This document shows, one piece after another, positions 53,762 to 64,000 of a stretch of 64,000 bases of DNA (its first letter is position 1; every line of letters starts with the position of its first letter). The DNA comes from Deinococcus aerophilus. Lineage in GTDB: Bacteria; Deinococcota; Deinococci; Deinococcales; Deinococcaceae. The notes beneath the pieces were generated by a model, which was given only the letters and a program-made list of their open reading frames with translations, searched no databases and was not told the DNA's origin. A program made the translations under genes and the position numbers. The stretch lies in assembly GCF_014647075.1 (NCBI RefSeq), contig NZ_BMOM01000008.1, forward strand, positions 52,316-116,315, given 5' to 3'.

Positions 53762-55420
53762 TCAGGGCCGCAGCCACGCCGGAAGTTCGAGGGGCCGGCC
53801 ACGCGCCCACTCGAATTCGAAGGTCTGGCGGCCCGCCCGCAGCGCGCCCGGGTCGCTGGTCGCCAGGGTGAATTCATTCAGGCCCGAGTTGCCAAACGAG
53901 GAGAAGTGCAGGTTGTGGCTGCCCACCGTCAGCATGGCGCCGTCCACCAGCGCGGCCTTGGTGTGCATGCCGCCCGCCGTGCCCGACCAGCGCACCTGCA
54001 GGCGGTCCTGCAGGCCCAGCGGCTGGAGGTGGGCGCGGATGCCGGCAAGCAGCGCCAGCGGCTCGGCACGCAGCAACGGGTCGTAGTCGAGGACGAGGCG
54101 CACCGTGACGCCGCGTTCAATCGCCCCGACGATGGCCCGCCACACCGGCAGCGCCTGCTGCGGGTACGGGCAGCCGCCCGGAGCAAGCAGGCTCAGGCTG
54201 CAGCTCAGGGTGCCGCTCACCTGCGCCTGCATCAGGTCGATGCTGGAGTGGGCGGCAGCAAACAACGCGGGCAGGGCGGTGTCCTGATCCGTGTAACCGT
54301 TGCGGGTGTACAGGCCGTAGGCGCGCGAGGTCCCCGCCGGAGCCGGCGCGCCGGCCGGCGGCAACGGGACGCCGCGGGTCGCCCAGTTCAGGTCGTGGGT
54401 CCCCTGGTTCAGATCACAGTCGCGGCGCAGGGTGGCCGCTGCGGTGCCGGTCCGGCAGGACAGCTGCCGGCTCAACCCCCACGAGTCGCGGAAGGCCGCC
54501 GCAGCTTGGCGGGCCACCGGACCGCGCAGCGTCAGGGCCAGGTCGGTCAGGTCCAGGCCGCCCGGAGTCGAGGCGGGCACATGGAACCAGCTGATGTTGA
54601 ACCCCCCCGCCGTGACCTGCTCGCCGTCAATCACGAGCAGTTTCAGGTGGCTGTGGGGCAGCGCATAGGTGTAGTTGGCGAGTTCCAGATGAAAGCCGGG
54701 GACCGGATCGTCGCTCAGCGGAATGCCCGCCTGAAGCAGATGCCGGGCCGCGCTGTACACGCTGCTCGTGGGGTCAAGCAGGCTGTCGAGCCGAACGCTG
54801 TTGCCGAACATCAGCCGCACGGTGAGGCCCTGCGCAAAGCGCTCCGGATGCGCGGCGACTTCACGGCGCAGGTCGGCGATGGCGTGCGCCAGCAGGGCGC
54901 CGGGGGCCTCCTGGCCGTCATCCCACAGCATGTTCGCCAGCAGCACCTCGCGCCGGGCCGCACGAATCTCGCGGGCCACCGTGGCAAAGCCGCCCATAGG
55001 ATCGGGGCGCTGTCCGCTGCCACCCGAATCGTCGTTGGGAAAATGCAGCAGCCCCCTGAAGGCGTTGCCGCAGCTCAGCGCGGCGCCCTGTCCCCGCAGG
55101 TGGTCGTACAGCACGCGGTCGAGGGGTGCGGCCGGTTCCGGGCAGGGCGGCGCCGCCGGAGCCATCGTTCCCGGCATTCCCGCGCCCAATCCAACCGCGC
55201 CCAGTCCACCCGTGCCTAATCCAACCGTGCTCAGGCCGTTCAGGGCGGCCAGGTCAGGTCGCGCCAGGCTGCCGCGCACCATGCGCAGCGGACTGACATA
55301 GAACGCTTGGTCGCCGCCGGCGGTATGGGCCGGGTTGCCGGACGCCGACCACAGCGGCAGCGTGAGCGGAAGCAGAAGAAAAAAGCGCCTGAGCATCCTC
55401 GTGCGCGGGAACAGGCCCAT
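53762..55420 (-). CDS. Secreted phospholipase D-like protein
   Basis: A 552-residue exported PLD-superfamily protein with two HKD motifs: [11 protein letters not shown] (near residue 255) with GGFN, and [10 protein letters not shown] (near 483) with GSHN. Both have the His, Lys and Asp needed for transphosphatidylation-type catalysis. A signal segment lies at residues 9-27. About residues 60-85 are five-residue Gly/Leu repeats encoded by a 15-base tandem DNA repeat. It could act on phospholipids, nucleic acids or cardiolipin in the envelope. Start 55420 follows TACCCT by eight bases; 55396 is an alternative. Confidence 0.82.
   Translation of the reverse strand: MGLFPRTRMLRRFFLLLPLTLPLWSASGNPAHTAGGDQAFYVSPLRMVRGSLARPDLAALNGLSTVGLGTGGLGAVGLGAGMPGTMAPAAPPCPEPAAPLDRVLYDHLRGQGAALSCGNAFRGLLHFPNDDSGGSGQRPDPMGGFATVAREIRAARREVLLANMLWDDGQEAPGALLAHAIADLRREVAAHPERFAQGLTVRLMFGNSVRLDSLLDPTSSVYSAARHLLQAGIPLSDDPVPGFHLELANYTYALPHSHLKLLVIDGEQVTAGGFNISWFHVPASTPGGLDLTDLALTLRGPVARQAAAAFRDSWGLSRQLSCRTGTAAATLRRDCDLNQGTHDLNWATRGVPLPPAGAPAPAGTSRAYGLYTRNGYTDQDTALPALFAAAHSSIDLMQAQVSGTLSCSLSLLAPGGCPYPQQALPVWRAIVGAIERGVTVRLVLDYDPLLRAEPLALLAGIRAHLQPLGLQDRLQVRWSGTAGGMHTKAALVDGAMLTVGSHNLHFSSFGNSGLNEFTLATSDPGALRAGRQTFEFEWARGRPLELPAWLRP
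55181..55240 (-). repeat. 15-base tandem repeat inside the PLD gene
   Basis: Three near-identical 15-base units (55181, 55196, 55211) and a fourth degraded one. The unit keeps the reading frame and encodes short Gly-Leu repeats ([10 protein letters not shown]). The number may vary between strains. Confidence 0.65.
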
Positions 55421-55428
55421 AAAGACCC

Positions 55429-55434
55429 AGGGTA
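55429..55434 (-). promoter_or_regulatory. -10 element (TACCCT) of the PLD gene
   Basis: TACCCT plus eight bases leads to ATG 55420, leaderless. Confidence 0.5.
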
Positions 55435-55496
55435 ACCGTCGCGCACGCCCGGAACCTCACGGCCACCCTGAACGAACCTTTACAGCCGGGGACTGC

Positions 55497-55502
55497 TACC
55501 CT
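55497..55502 (+). promoter_or_regulatory. -10 element (TACCCT) of the MOSC gene
   Basis: TACCCT plus six bases leads to ATG 55509, leaderless. Confidence 0.55.
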
Positions 55503-55508
55503 GCGGGC

Positions 55509-56204
55509 ATGAGCGCCGCCTTCCCCGACTGCACGGTCCTGAGCGTGAACGTGGGCCGGCCCACCGCTGTGGCCACCGGCCCCCGCAGCATTGTCAGCGG
55601 CATTGCCAAGGACGCGGTGCCCGGGCGGGTGCGGATAACGGAAGCCGGCCTGGACGGCGACCACGTGATGAACCGCAAGCACCACGGCGGCCCCGATCAG
55701 GCGGTCTACGTGTACACCCTGGAGGACTACCGCTTCTGGACCGAGCAGCTGGAACGGGCACTGCCTCCCGGTCTTTTTGGCGAGAACCTGCTGGTGGGCG
55801 GGCTGGAATCCGCGCTTCTGCGCGTCGGGGACCGGCTGGAAACGCGCGGTCCCGGCGACGAGGCCGGTGTGCTGCTGGAGGTCACGGCCCCGCGCATTCC
55901 CTGCGCCACGCTGGCTGCCCACGTGGGGGAGCCAGATTTCGTGAAGCGCTTTGCCCGGGCAGTGCGCCCGGGGGCCTACACCCGCGTCCTGCGGGGCGGC
56001 GAGGTCGGTGCGAGCGACGCGGTACGGGTGATTCCCGGTTCGGCGGACGCACCCACCCTGGGCGAGCTGTTCGAGCTGTGGTACAGCAAAGCCCCGGACC
56101 CTGAGCGGCTCCGCCACCACCTGCGTTTTCCGTTGGCCGAGCGGCTGCGGGCCAGCGTGGAGGAACAATTGGCCGGGACCCAGGCCCAGCAACACGGGCA
56201 GTAA
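55509..56204 (+). CDS. MOSC domain protein (YiiM-like)
   Basis: A 231-residue MOSC (molybdenum cofactor sulfurase C-terminal) domain protein of the YiiM type. It contains [42 protein letters not shown], and the Cys in PRIPCATLA expected to contact the molybdenum cofactor. The family reduces N-hydroxylated base analogues in E. coli. The last 30 residues are a basic helical tail. It converges on msrA. Confidence 0.85.
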   Translation: MSAAFPDCTVLSVNVGRPTAVATGPRSIVSGIAKDAVPGRVRITEAGLDGDHVMNRKHHGGPDQAVYVYTLEDYRFWTEQLERALPPGLFGENLLVGGLESALLRVGDRLETRGPGDEAGVLLEVTAPRIPCATLAAHVGEPDFVKRFARAVRPGAYTRVLRGGEVGASDAVRVIPGSADAPTLGELFELWYSKAPDPERLRHHLRFPLAERLRASVEEQLAGTQAQQHGQ

Positions 56205-56273
56205 GCCGACAACAGGAGCAGCAAGCAGGGGCCGGGGGCGTTACCGCCGCTCCGGCCCCTGCGCCTGTCAAGC

Positions 56274-56861
56274 TCAGGCGTTGAGCTTGTCGGCGTAGTG
56301 CTGGCGCAACTTGGCCACCTTGGGCGCAATGACCGCCACGCAGTACGGCTGGCGCGAGTTGTCGGCGTAGTAATTCTGGTGGTAGTCCTCGGCCACATGG
56401 AACTCGGTGGCCGGCTCGATGGTGGTGACGATGGGCTTGCCGAACACCCCCTGCGCGTCCAGATCGGCCATCACCTCACGGACCTCGCGCTCCTGCTGCG
56501 GGGTGGTGGGAAACACGGCGCTGCGGTACTGGGTGCCCACGTCCGCCCCCTGACGGTTCAGGGAGGTGGGGTCGTGGGTGGCGAAGAACAGACCGAGCAG
56601 GTCGCGGTAACTCACCTGCCCGGGGTCGAAGGTCACGCGCACAGCCTCGGCGTGGCCGGTCGTGCCGCTGCACACGCTGCGGTAATCGGGGTGGGGGGTG
56701 TGGCCGCCGATATAGCCGCTCTCCACCTTCTGCACGCCGCGCACGTTCTGCATCACGGCCTCGGTACACCAGAAGCAGCCGCCGGCCAGAATGGCCTGCT
56801 GGGGGCCGGCCGCCTCGGGAGCCGGGATCTCGCTGGTGGGTGTCTTGGTCGGGTTCGTCAT
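56274..56861 (-). CDS. msrA: Peptide methionine sulfoxide reductase MsrA
   Basis: MsrA repairs methionine S-sulfoxide in proteins. It has 195 residues. C29 in [10 protein letters not shown] is the catalytic cysteine, and [12 protein letters not shown] and YQNYY-like AEDYHQNYY are family segments. No C-terminal resolving cysteine pair is present; the second Cys in GCFWC may serve, or an external reductant. The start at MTNPTK is preferred to longer frames. It is relevant to oxidative-damage tolerance in this lineage. Confidence 0.95.
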   Translation of the reverse strand: MTNPTKTPTSEIPAPEAAGPQQAILAGGCFWCTEAVMQNVRGVQKVESGYIGGHTPHPDYRSVCSGTTGHAEAVRVTFDPGQVSYRDLLGLFFATHDPTSLNRQGADVGTQYRSAVFPTTPQQEREVREVMADLDAQGVFGKPIVTTIEPATEFHVAEDYHQNYYADNSRQPYCVAVIAPKVAKLRQHYADKLNA

Positions 56862-56930
56862 GGCCGCATTCTCGCGTGCCGGTGCCCAGGACACGGCGCA
56901 GCAGGGCACGGTTGACGGTTTAGGGAACGT

Positions 56931-57683
56931 TTAGCCCCCAAACCACAGCCGCGCCGCCACCAGCAGCACGATGCCGCCGTACATCCACTTCACGAAGGCG
57001 CTGCCGCGCAGCATGGCCATGCGCGCGCCCAGGGTGGCGCCCAGAGCGTTGGCAACACCCATGGGCAGACCCAGCCACCACACCATCTGCCCGCCGATCA
57101 GAAAGAACAGCAGGGCCCCCAGATTGGTCGCAAAGTTGATGGTGCGGGCGTTGCCGCTGGCCCCCACCAGATTGAAGCCCACCAGTGCGAACAGGAACAT
57201 CAGGAAGGTGCCGGTGCCGGGTCCCAGGAAGCCGTCATAGACGCCGATCACGAATGCGCCCGGCAGCGCCAGCGCCAGCGTCCGGTTCGTCAGGCCGGGA
57301 TAGCGGTCCTCCAGGCCAAAGCGCTTGTTGACCAGAACCAGCACGCCGACGCCCAGAATCACCACCCCGATCAGGGTGCGGAAGGCATCCGGATCGACGA
57401 AATGCACCAGGTACGCTCCCAACGCGCTGCCCAGCAGGGCCAGCGGCACCAGCCGGACGATCAGGGCGCGGTTGACATGCCCTTTGCGCCAGTACTGCAC
57501 GGTGGCGCTGCCCGAACCGAAGATGGCGAGCAGCTTGTTGGTGGCAACCACCTGCGGCGGCGTGAGCCCCATGAAGAACAGGGTGGGCAGGGTGATGGTG
57601 CCGCCGCCGCCGGCCACCGCGTCGATGAATCCGGCCAGAAAGGCGAGAGGCAGACCATACAGCAGGACTTCGGGACCGGGCAC
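56931..57683 (-). CDS. TauE/SafE family sulfite-exporter-like permease
   Basis: A 250-residue membrane protein with about seven TM helices, of the TauE/SafE (DUF81) family, proposed to export organosulfonates or sulfite. Two related halves each start with [13 protein letters not shown] (first half) and [14 protein letters not shown] (second half), the family repeat. Substrate and direction are unproven. The GTG start follows TACAGT by eight bases. It is alone, divergent from tyrA and 69 bases upstream of the msrA start on the same strand. Confidence 0.88.
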   Translation of the reverse strand: MPGPEVLLYGLPLAFLAGFIDAVAGGGGTITLPTLFFMGLTPPQVVATNKLLAIFGSGSATVQYWRKGHVNRALIVRLVPLALLGSALGAYLVHFVDPDAFRTLIGVVILGVGVLVLVNKRFGLEDRYPGLTNRTLALALPGAFVIGVYDGFLGPGTGTFLMFLFALVGFNLVGASGNARTINFATNLGALLFFLIGGQMVWWLGLPMGVANALGATLGARMAMLRGSAFVKWMYGGIVLLVAARLWFGG

Positions 57684-57691
57684 GGTTCTGG

Positions 57692-57697
57692 ACTGTA
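57692..57697 (-). promoter_or_regulatory. -10 element (TACAGT) of the TauE/SafE gene
   Basis: TACAGT plus eight bases leads to GTG 57683. This supports a start shorter than the long frame. Confidence 0.5.
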
Positions 57698-57834
57698 GCA
57701 GGCCCGGACGGCGCGGCGTTCGGCATGCGGGGCCGGGACGCGCCGGTACCCGTCTGCCGCCTGGGGAAAGAATCGGCGGCACCGGACAGGGGTCCGGTCT
57801 GAACCACCTGCCGGTATGCCCAAAAGCCGCGTGC

Positions 57835-57840
57835 TAGCCT
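57835..57840 (+). promoter_or_regulatory. -10 element (TAGCCT) of tyrA
   Basis: TAGCCT plus seven bases leads to ATG 57848, leaderless. Confidence 0.55.
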
Positions 57841-57847
57841 CCCGGTC

Positions 57848-58966
57848 ATGCCTGAGCCGGTCCTGCCCGACCCCCCCGTGACCCCCGCCCCGCTGTTCGA
57901 GACGGCGGTGGTGGCGGGGGTGGGCTTGATCGGCGGCAGCGTGGCAATGGGCCTACGTCAGCGCTTTCTGGCCCGGCGCGTGATCGGGCTGGACGCGAGC
58001 ATGGACGTGCTGCGCGAAGCTGAGGCGCTGGGACTGGTGGACGAGGTGCGCCCCGGCCCCGGCGAATGGCTGCGCGAGGCCGATCTGGTGGTCCTCGCCG
58101 CCCCCATGCGCGCCCTGATTCCGCTGGCCCGTGAGCTCGCACCGTACCTGAATCCGGCGGCGCTGGTGACCGACGTGGGCAGCGTCAAGGGCGGAATTTC
58201 TGCCGAGATGGAGCGGCTGGGCGTGCGCGGCTTCGTGGCCGGACACCCGATGGCGGGCAGCGAGCGCGGCGGCGTGACCCACGCCAACGCGGCGCTGCTG
58301 GAAAACGCGGTATGGGTGCTCACACCCACCGACCACACCCCCCTGACGGCCCTGAGCCGCGCACGCACGCTGGTCGAACACCTGGGGGCCGCCCCGGTGG
58401 TCATGCCCCCTGACGCGCACGACGCGCTGGTGGCGACGGTCAGCCACCTGCCGTATCTGGCCAGCCTGGCGCTGACGCACATGGTTGCGCGCGACGAACG
58501 CCTGAGCCTGCTCGCCGCCGGGGGCTTCCGCGACCTGACCCGGGTCGCCAGCGGTGATCCACGCATGAGCCGCGACATGGTCGTCGAAAACCGGACGGCC
58601 CTGAAAGAAGCCCTGGCCCGCTTCCGCCGGCAGCTGGAGCGCCTGGAAGCCGATCTGGACGAACCCGAGGAGCTGCTGGCCGCCGCCCACGAGGGCAAGC
58701 GTACCCGCGACAGCCTGCCGGTGGTCAAGCGCAGCTTGCTGCCGCAGAAGCACGATCTGGTGGTCGCTGTGCCGGACAGGCCCAACCAGATCGGGGCCGT
58801 GACCCAGGCGCTGGGCGCGGCGGGCGTGAACATCAAGGACATCGAGGTGCTCGCCATCCGCGAGGAGGGCGGGGCGCTGCGCCTGGGCCTGGAATCCACC
58901 GAGGCGGTGGCGCACGCCGCCCAGATTCTGCGCGCCGAGGGCTTCGAGGTCCGCGGGCGGGCCTGA
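57848..58966 (+). CDS. tyrA: Prephenate dehydrogenase with ACT domain
   Basis: TyrA oxidatively decarboxylates prephenate to 4-hydroxyphenylpyruvate for tyrosine. It has 372 residues. The NAD site is VAGVGLIGGS (G24, G26, G29); VTDVGSVKG, GHPMAGSE (the catalytic His) and HLPYLASLALTH are conserved. A C-terminal ACT domain (about 298-370, HDLVVAVPDRPNQIGAV) is likely to bind tyrosine for feedback control. It is followed 24 bases later by an acyltransferase gene on the same strand. Confidence 0.95.
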   Translation: MPEPVLPDPPVTPAPLFETAVVAGVGLIGGSVAMGLRQRFLARRVIGLDASMDVLREAEALGLVDEVRPGPGEWLREADLVVLAAPMRALIPLARELAPYLNPAALVTDVGSVKGGISAEMERLGVRGFVAGHPMAGSERGGVTHANAALLENAVWVLTPTDHTPLTALSRARTLVEHLGAAPVVMPPDAHDALVATVSHLPYLASLALTHMVARDERLSLLAAGGFRDLTRVASGDPRMSRDMVVENRTALKEALARFRRQLERLEADLDEPEELLAAAHEGKRTRDSLPVVKRSLLPQKHDLVVAVPDRPNQIGAVTQALGAAGVNIKDIEVLAIREEGGALRLGLESTEAVAHAAQILRAEGFEVRGRA

Positions 58967-58990
58967 GGGCCCCGGCACCTCCACACCACC

Positions 58991-60136
58991 ATGACCCAAA
59001 GCGACTCCCCCTCCCCACCGCACCACCCTCAGCGCCCGCCGGACGCCGCCGATCCGGCCACCCTGGCCCCGCCCTCCGAGGTGCGGGCGGCTCCGCACCG
59101 CCTGACCGCCATCGACGTGTTCCGCGGAATGACCATCCTGGAAGTGGTGGCGCACCACACCTCCGGGCTGGCCCTGCGCTACGCGGTGCCCGATACCGTG
59201 AGCTACGGTCTGCTGGAATGGATGAACCGCACGCTGCACTTCGCCGTGCCCGCCTTCGTGTTTCTTTCGGCGGTGGTGCTCACCCGCAGCCTGCTGAAAA
59301 ATTTCCAGCCGGGCCGCTACTTCTGGCGTCGGCTGACGCGCGGGGCATGGCCGTACGTGCTGTGGACCGGACTGTACATGGCCTGGTACGTATGGACCGG
59401 ACAAAGACCCCCCGAGACGCTGACCGACCCCGAAAAGTGGCTGTTCTACCTGCAGTATGGCAAGGGCAGCTACCACCTGTATTTCCTGCTCGTGGCGCTG
59501 GAAGTGTACGTGGTGATTCCCCTGCTGCTGCCCCTGGCCCGGCGCAGGCCGCCCATCGCGCTGGCGCTGGTCATCGGCGCGGCGCTGCAGGCCGGCGTGT
59601 ATCAGCTCAACCGCGAGGTGCTGCATCTGCCCTTTCCCGCCAGCACCGTGCTGTGGTATCTGCTGCCGGTCACGGTGGGGATGGCGGTGGGCGCACGCCT
59701 GGACGAGTTCCCAGCGTGGTGGCGCCGGCACCGTCCGGTGATCGTCTCGCTGGCGGCGCTCGCCTACGCCCTGTACCTGCCGCAGGCGCTGGCCTACGTG
59801 CGCGGCGAGGCCCTGACGCCGATGGTGTACTCGGGCCTGAGCTGGGCCTACACCACACTGATGGCCGTGACGCTGCTGGGCGTGGCCTACAGCCTGCAAC
59901 GCTTCGCCGGCCCGGTGCGGGTGCTGCTCGGCGTGATCGGCACCGTCAGCCTGCAGATATACCTGATTCACCCGGCGATCTTGCAGGCCCTGGAGACGTG
60001 GCACATTCCGGTGGGATCGCCCGCCGCCTTCGGCCTCACGGTGACCGCCTACTTCCTGACGGCCCTGACACTGCCCGCGGTGCTGGGCCGGGTACTGCTG
60101 GGCAGATGGCCCGGAACCCTGCTGTTCGGCCGTTAA
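58991..60136 (+). CDS. Acyltransferase 3 family membrane protein
   Basis: A 381-residue integral membrane acyltransferase with about ten TM helices. The family start is AIDVFRGMTILEVVAHH (Arg and His at the active site), followed by VPAFVFLSAVVLTRSL and a WRRLTRGAWPYVLW segment. These transfer acyl groups to exported sugars, polysaccharides or lipids. The first 35 residues are Pro-rich and cytoplasmic. It probably follows tyrA on the same transcript; no separate -10 is apparent. The acceptor is unknown. Confidence 0.83.
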   Translation: MTQSDSPSPPHHPQRPPDAADPATLAPPSEVRAAPHRLTAIDVFRGMTILEVVAHHTSGLALRYAVPDTVSYGLLEWMNRTLHFAVPAFVFLSAVVLTRSLLKNFQPGRYFWRRLTRGAWPYVLWTGLYMAWYVWTGQRPPETLTDPEKWLFYLQYGKGSYHLYFLLVALEVYVVIPLLLPLARRRPPIALALVIGAALQAGVYQLNREVLHLPFPASTVLWYLLPVTVGMAVGARLDEFPAWWRRHRPVIVSLAALAYALYLPQALAYVRGEALTPMVYSGLSWAYTTLMAVTLLGVAYSLQRFAGPVRVLLGVIGTVSLQIYLIHPAILQALETWHIPVGSPAAFGLTVTAYFLTALTLPAVLGRVLLGRWPGTLLFGR

Positions 60137-60158
60137 GGCAATCTTCCCGTCCACACGG

Positions 60159-60164
60159 TAGAGT
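60159..60164 (+). promoter_or_regulatory. -10 element (TAGAGT) before the secreted hydrolase gene
   Basis: TAGAGT ends ten bases before GTG 60175, so the mRNA would begin a few bases before the start. Confidence 0.42.
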
Positions 60165-60174
60165 CCCCGGTGTT

Positions 60175-61044
60175 GTGAGCCGGTTTCCTGTCTTCCCTGC
60201 CCTGTCTTCCACGGTCCTGTCCGTCGCCGCGCTGCTCGCGCTGAACCTGACGCCGCGGGCGCAGGCGGCCACTTCCTCCCCGCCCCGTCCCGAGGCCCGG
60301 CTCGCCGAGCCGGTGGACTGGCTGCCGCTGGGCACGCAGGCGTGGCCTTCGCTGCTGCGCATACCTGACAGCTGCACGTATCTGGTGTGCCCCCTCGTGG
60401 TCGTGTCTCATCCGCGCAACCAGAGCGCCGTGCGCCTGCGCGACAGCCCCACCTTCCGTGTCCTGATCGACAGCTTGCTGGAATCTCACTTCGCGGTGCT
60501 GCTCAGCGGCGACGGCGGGCCGACCACCTGGGGCAGCCCCGGCGCCCTGCGGGATGTCGGGCAGGCCCACGCGGACGCCGTGAAGCGCTTCGCCTGGAAC
60601 GGCAACACCTATGCGCTGGGCCTGAGCATGGGCGGCCTGATGGCCCTGCGCAGCGCCCTGCCCGACGGCCCCTACCGGGTCGGCGGCGTGGCCCTGATCG
60701 ACGCCTGGACTGATCTGCGAGTGGCCTGGGGCACCTCGTTGAGCCGGCGCGCGGAGATCAGCGCGGCGTACGGTACCGCCAGCGAGCCGCCGCCCACCCT
60801 GGACCCGCAGCTGCTGGCCTTCAAGGCCCCCTATCTGCCGCTGTTCGTGGCGGCCAGCCTGAACGACGGCACGGTGCCCGCCCTGACCAACGGTGAGCGC
60901 CTGTATCCCCACGCGGCGCTGGGAGTCAGCGAGTTCGTGTCCCTCAGCGGTCCGCACCTGGGAGCCAACCGCTTCACGCGGGACATGGCCCAGAAGCTGG
61001 TGGGGTTCTACAAGCGACTGGAAGGGCGAACAGCGGTGAAGTAA
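60175..61044 (+). CDS. Secreted alpha/beta hydrolase-like protein
   Basis: A 289-residue exported protein. The signal peptide covers about residues 1-28 (ALSSTVLSVAALLALNL). The fold is alpha/beta-hydrolase-like: VVVSHPRN (oxyanion region), nucleophile Ser in GLSMGGLM, Asp in ASLNDGTVPA and a C-terminal His in GPHLGA. Two Cys in DSCTYLVCPL may form a disulfide. The substrate is unknown; possibly an envelope esterase. It follows the acyltransferase gene by 38 bases, and removal of acyl groups would be a natural counterpart, but this is inference only. Confidence 0.78.
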   Translation: MSRFPVFPALSSTVLSVAALLALNLTPRAQAATSSPPRPEARLAEPVDWLPLGTQAWPSLLRIPDSCTYLVCPLVVVSHPRNQSAVRLRDSPTFRVLIDSLLESHFAVLLSGDGGPTTWGSPGALRDVGQAHADAVKRFAWNGNTYALGLSMGGLMALRSALPDGPYRVGGVALIDAWTDLRVAWGTSLSRRAEISAAYGTASEPPPTLDPQLLAFKAPYLPLFVAASLNDGTVPALTNGERLYPHAALGVSEFVSLSGPHLGANRFTRDMAQKLVGFYKRLEGRTAVK

Positions 61045-61093
61045 GGGAAACGAGCAGGGGGGAGGGGGACGCCTTTTGACGCCCCCCGCTTCC

Positions 61094-62923
<1,830 letters not shown>

Positions 62924-62931
62924 AACGCAAG

Positions 62932-62937
62932 AGTTTA
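62932..62937 (-). promoter_or_regulatory. -10 element (TAAACT) of argS
   Basis: TAAACT plus eight bases leads to ATG 62923, leaderless. Confidence 0.5.
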
Positions 62938-63006
62938 AGGCAGATGTGCCCTGGCCGGGCGGCCGCGCCCTGAAACGGGATTCAGGTGAACACGCCCGCG
63001 TTCACG

Positions 63007-63012
63007 TAGCAT
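63007..63012 (+). promoter_or_regulatory. -10 element (TAGCAT) of the GT2 gene
   Basis: TAGCAT plus seven bases leads to ATG 63020, leaderless. Confidence 0.55.
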
Positions 63013-63019
63013 AGGGCAG

Positions 63020-63676
63020 ATGCCGGACTCGCCCACCGCCGAAGCCCCCTCCGTTGCCGTCGTGATTCCCGCCTACAACGAGGCCGAAACCGTGGCAGAC
63101 GTGGTGCGCGTGGGCCTGAGTCTGACACCGGAGGTGGTGGTCGCCTCGGACGGCAGCAGCGACGACACGGCGGCGGTGGCGCGGGCTGCCGGGGCGCGGG
63201 TCGTGGAACTGCCCGAAAACGGCGGCAAGGGCGCGGCCCTGCGCGCGGCGCTGGACGCGACCGGGGCCACCCTGATCGTGATGCTCGACGCCGACCTGAC
63301 TGGCCTGACCACCCAGCACCTGCACGCCCTGCTGCGCCCAGTGCAGGAGGGCCGGCTGGACATGAGCATCGGGGTCTTCGAGGGCGGCGGCTTCGTGACC
63401 GACTGGGGCAACAAGCTCACGCCACACCTCAGTGGGCAACGGGTCTGCCGCCGCGAGTGGCTGCTCGCGGTGCCGCATCTGGGCGAGGAACGCTGGCCCG
63501 AACCGGCCATCACCGCCCACCTCAAGAACACCGGTGCCCGCTGGGATTACGTGGAACTGCCCGAGGTCGGGCAGGTGGTCAAGGAGAAGAAGCGCGGCTT
63601 CTGGAAGGGGGCCGGGGCCCGCACCCGCATGTATGCCGACCTGCTGACCTTCAGAGTGCGGCGCAAGAAGCCGTAG
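63020..63676 (+). CDS. Family 2 glycosyltransferase
   Basis: A 218-residue GT-A-fold transferase without TM helices. The nucleotide-sugar segment is VVIPAYNEAETVADVV, the DxD metal motif is in MLDADLTGL, and the acceptor-side segment is CRREWLLAVP. The C-terminus is basic (KEKKRGFWKG, FRVRRKKP), suitable for contact with the membrane. It is like the soluble glucosyl-/mannosyl-phosphodolichol synthase group; the sugar and acceptor are unknown. Leaderless start. Confidence 0.85.
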   Translation: MPDSPTAEAPSVAVVIPAYNEAETVADVVRVGLSLTPEVVVASDGSSDDTAAVARAAGARVVELPENGGKGAALRAALDATGATLIVMLDADLTGLTTQHLHALLRPVQEGRLDMSIGVFEGGGFVTDWGNKLTPHLSGQRVCRREWLLAVPHLGEERWPEPAITAHLKNTGARWDYVELPEVGQVVKEKKRGFWKGAGARTRMYADLLTFRVRRKKP

Positions 63677-63795
63677 TCGAGAGACCGCGCCGTGTCACAG
63701 ACTGCACCCCGGGCATCCCGCTTCCGGCAGGTAACGCCGGGTTCATGACTGGATCGCCGGCCTTTCCGCCATCCATCAGCGTTCAGGAGGACCGT

Positions 63796-63933
63796 ATGGA
63801 CTTCGATGTCGCCAGAGGTGTTCTGAGGAAGGTCAGAGCGATATGGGTTCCCTTTGCCGCAGCCGTAGTGGTCTCCTTGGTGCTGGAACGAACCACCTCG
63901 CTCTCGGAAGAGAGTCTCTACCTGGCGGCCTGA
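63796..63933 (+). CDS. Small membrane peptide, 45 residues
   Basis: A 45-residue frame with one hydrophobic segment (IWVPFAAAVVVSLVL) after a basic N-terminus (MDFDVARGVLRKVRA) and a polar tail (ERTTSLSEESLYLAA). AGGAGG lies five bases before its ATG, the best ribosome binding site near the window end. I recognise no family. The strong site makes expression plausible, but the frame could also be the degraded end of a longer gene. The remaining bases to 64000 hold nothing I can name. Confidence 0.5.
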   Translation: MDFDVARGVLRKVRAIWVPFAAAVVVSLVLERTTSLSEESLYLAA

Positions 63934-64000
63934 CAGATTTTATGAGATTGGACGGAAAACGAGTTGCCAGCCGACCTCAAGGGTGGTTTGAGGAGGGGCG

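Noticed and set aside
61045..61093. Possible bidirectional terminator between the secreted hydrolase and argS
   Set aside because: The G-rich and C-rich runs do not form a clean stem; pairing requires bulges.

Overview
The window is GC-rich chromosomal DNA from a Deinococcus species (Deinococcota). This is inferred from the protein sequences, from bacillithiol genes (bshA, bshB) together with a bacterial-type AspRS, and from a very consistent promoter style. About thirty genes have a TANNNT -10 hexamer that ends only 6 to 10 bases before an ATG, GTG or TTG start. That is the leaderless-mRNA architecture reported for Deinococcus (D. deserti). No tRNA, rRNA, CRISPR array, insertion sequence or prophage was seen. 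The content is mostly core metabolism, with several small lineage-specific genes.

Layout, left to right. 0.3-3.5 kb: a decayed transaldolase N-terminus overlaps the start of rho, followed by an envelope M23 peptidase and a single-domain response regulator. 3.5-6.6 kb: pdxST (PLP synthesis) and two coupled alpha/beta hydrolases. 6.7-9.8 kb: aspS-hisS on the minus strand. 9.9-14.9 kb: small lipoprotein, lipid kinase, orphan tyrosine recombinase, lnt and a metallophosphoesterase. 15-21 kb: an aminotransferase, a HAD phosphatase, then a tightly coupled set (M19 dipeptidase, NlpC/P60 peptidase, dipeptide epimerase, Gfo/Idh oxidoreductase) that looks like murein-peptide salvage. 21-28 kb: histidine phosphatase, uvrC, a short-chain dehydrogenase, two PAP2 phosphatases and lysC.

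28-35 kb: a broken CopD-like gene, degV, bshA, a secreted protein, sucCD, an M24 peptidase, rlpA and a YbjN protein. 36-44.5 kb: pepF, an MFS transporter preceded by a seven-codon leaderless leader, gluQ-trpBA, a ParA-like ATPase with a small partner, and bshB. 44.5-49.5 kb: a three-gene operon ending in a DJ-1/PfpI protein, a 967-residue P-loop/repeat protein, and a secreted repeat protein on the opposite strand. 49.6-64 kb: PhzF, a small membrane protein with a metallo-beta-lactamase and purD, an RNHCP protein, a secreted phospholipase D-like protein, a MOSC protein, msrA, a TauE/SafE permease, tyrA, an acyltransferase, a secreted hydrolase, argS, a GT2 glycosyltransferase and a 45-residue membrane peptide.

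The most notable non-gene signals are a 35-base element with three half-sites, found four times directly downstream of plus-strand genes (5.0, 6.6, 21.1 and 26.7 kb); a 25-base palindrome lying in the trpBA promoter; and perfect inverted repeats at 21.8 and 48.7 kb. Genes in operons are typically joined by ATGA, GTGA or TTGA overlaps, so translational coupling is the rule here. All functions are inferred from sequence alone.
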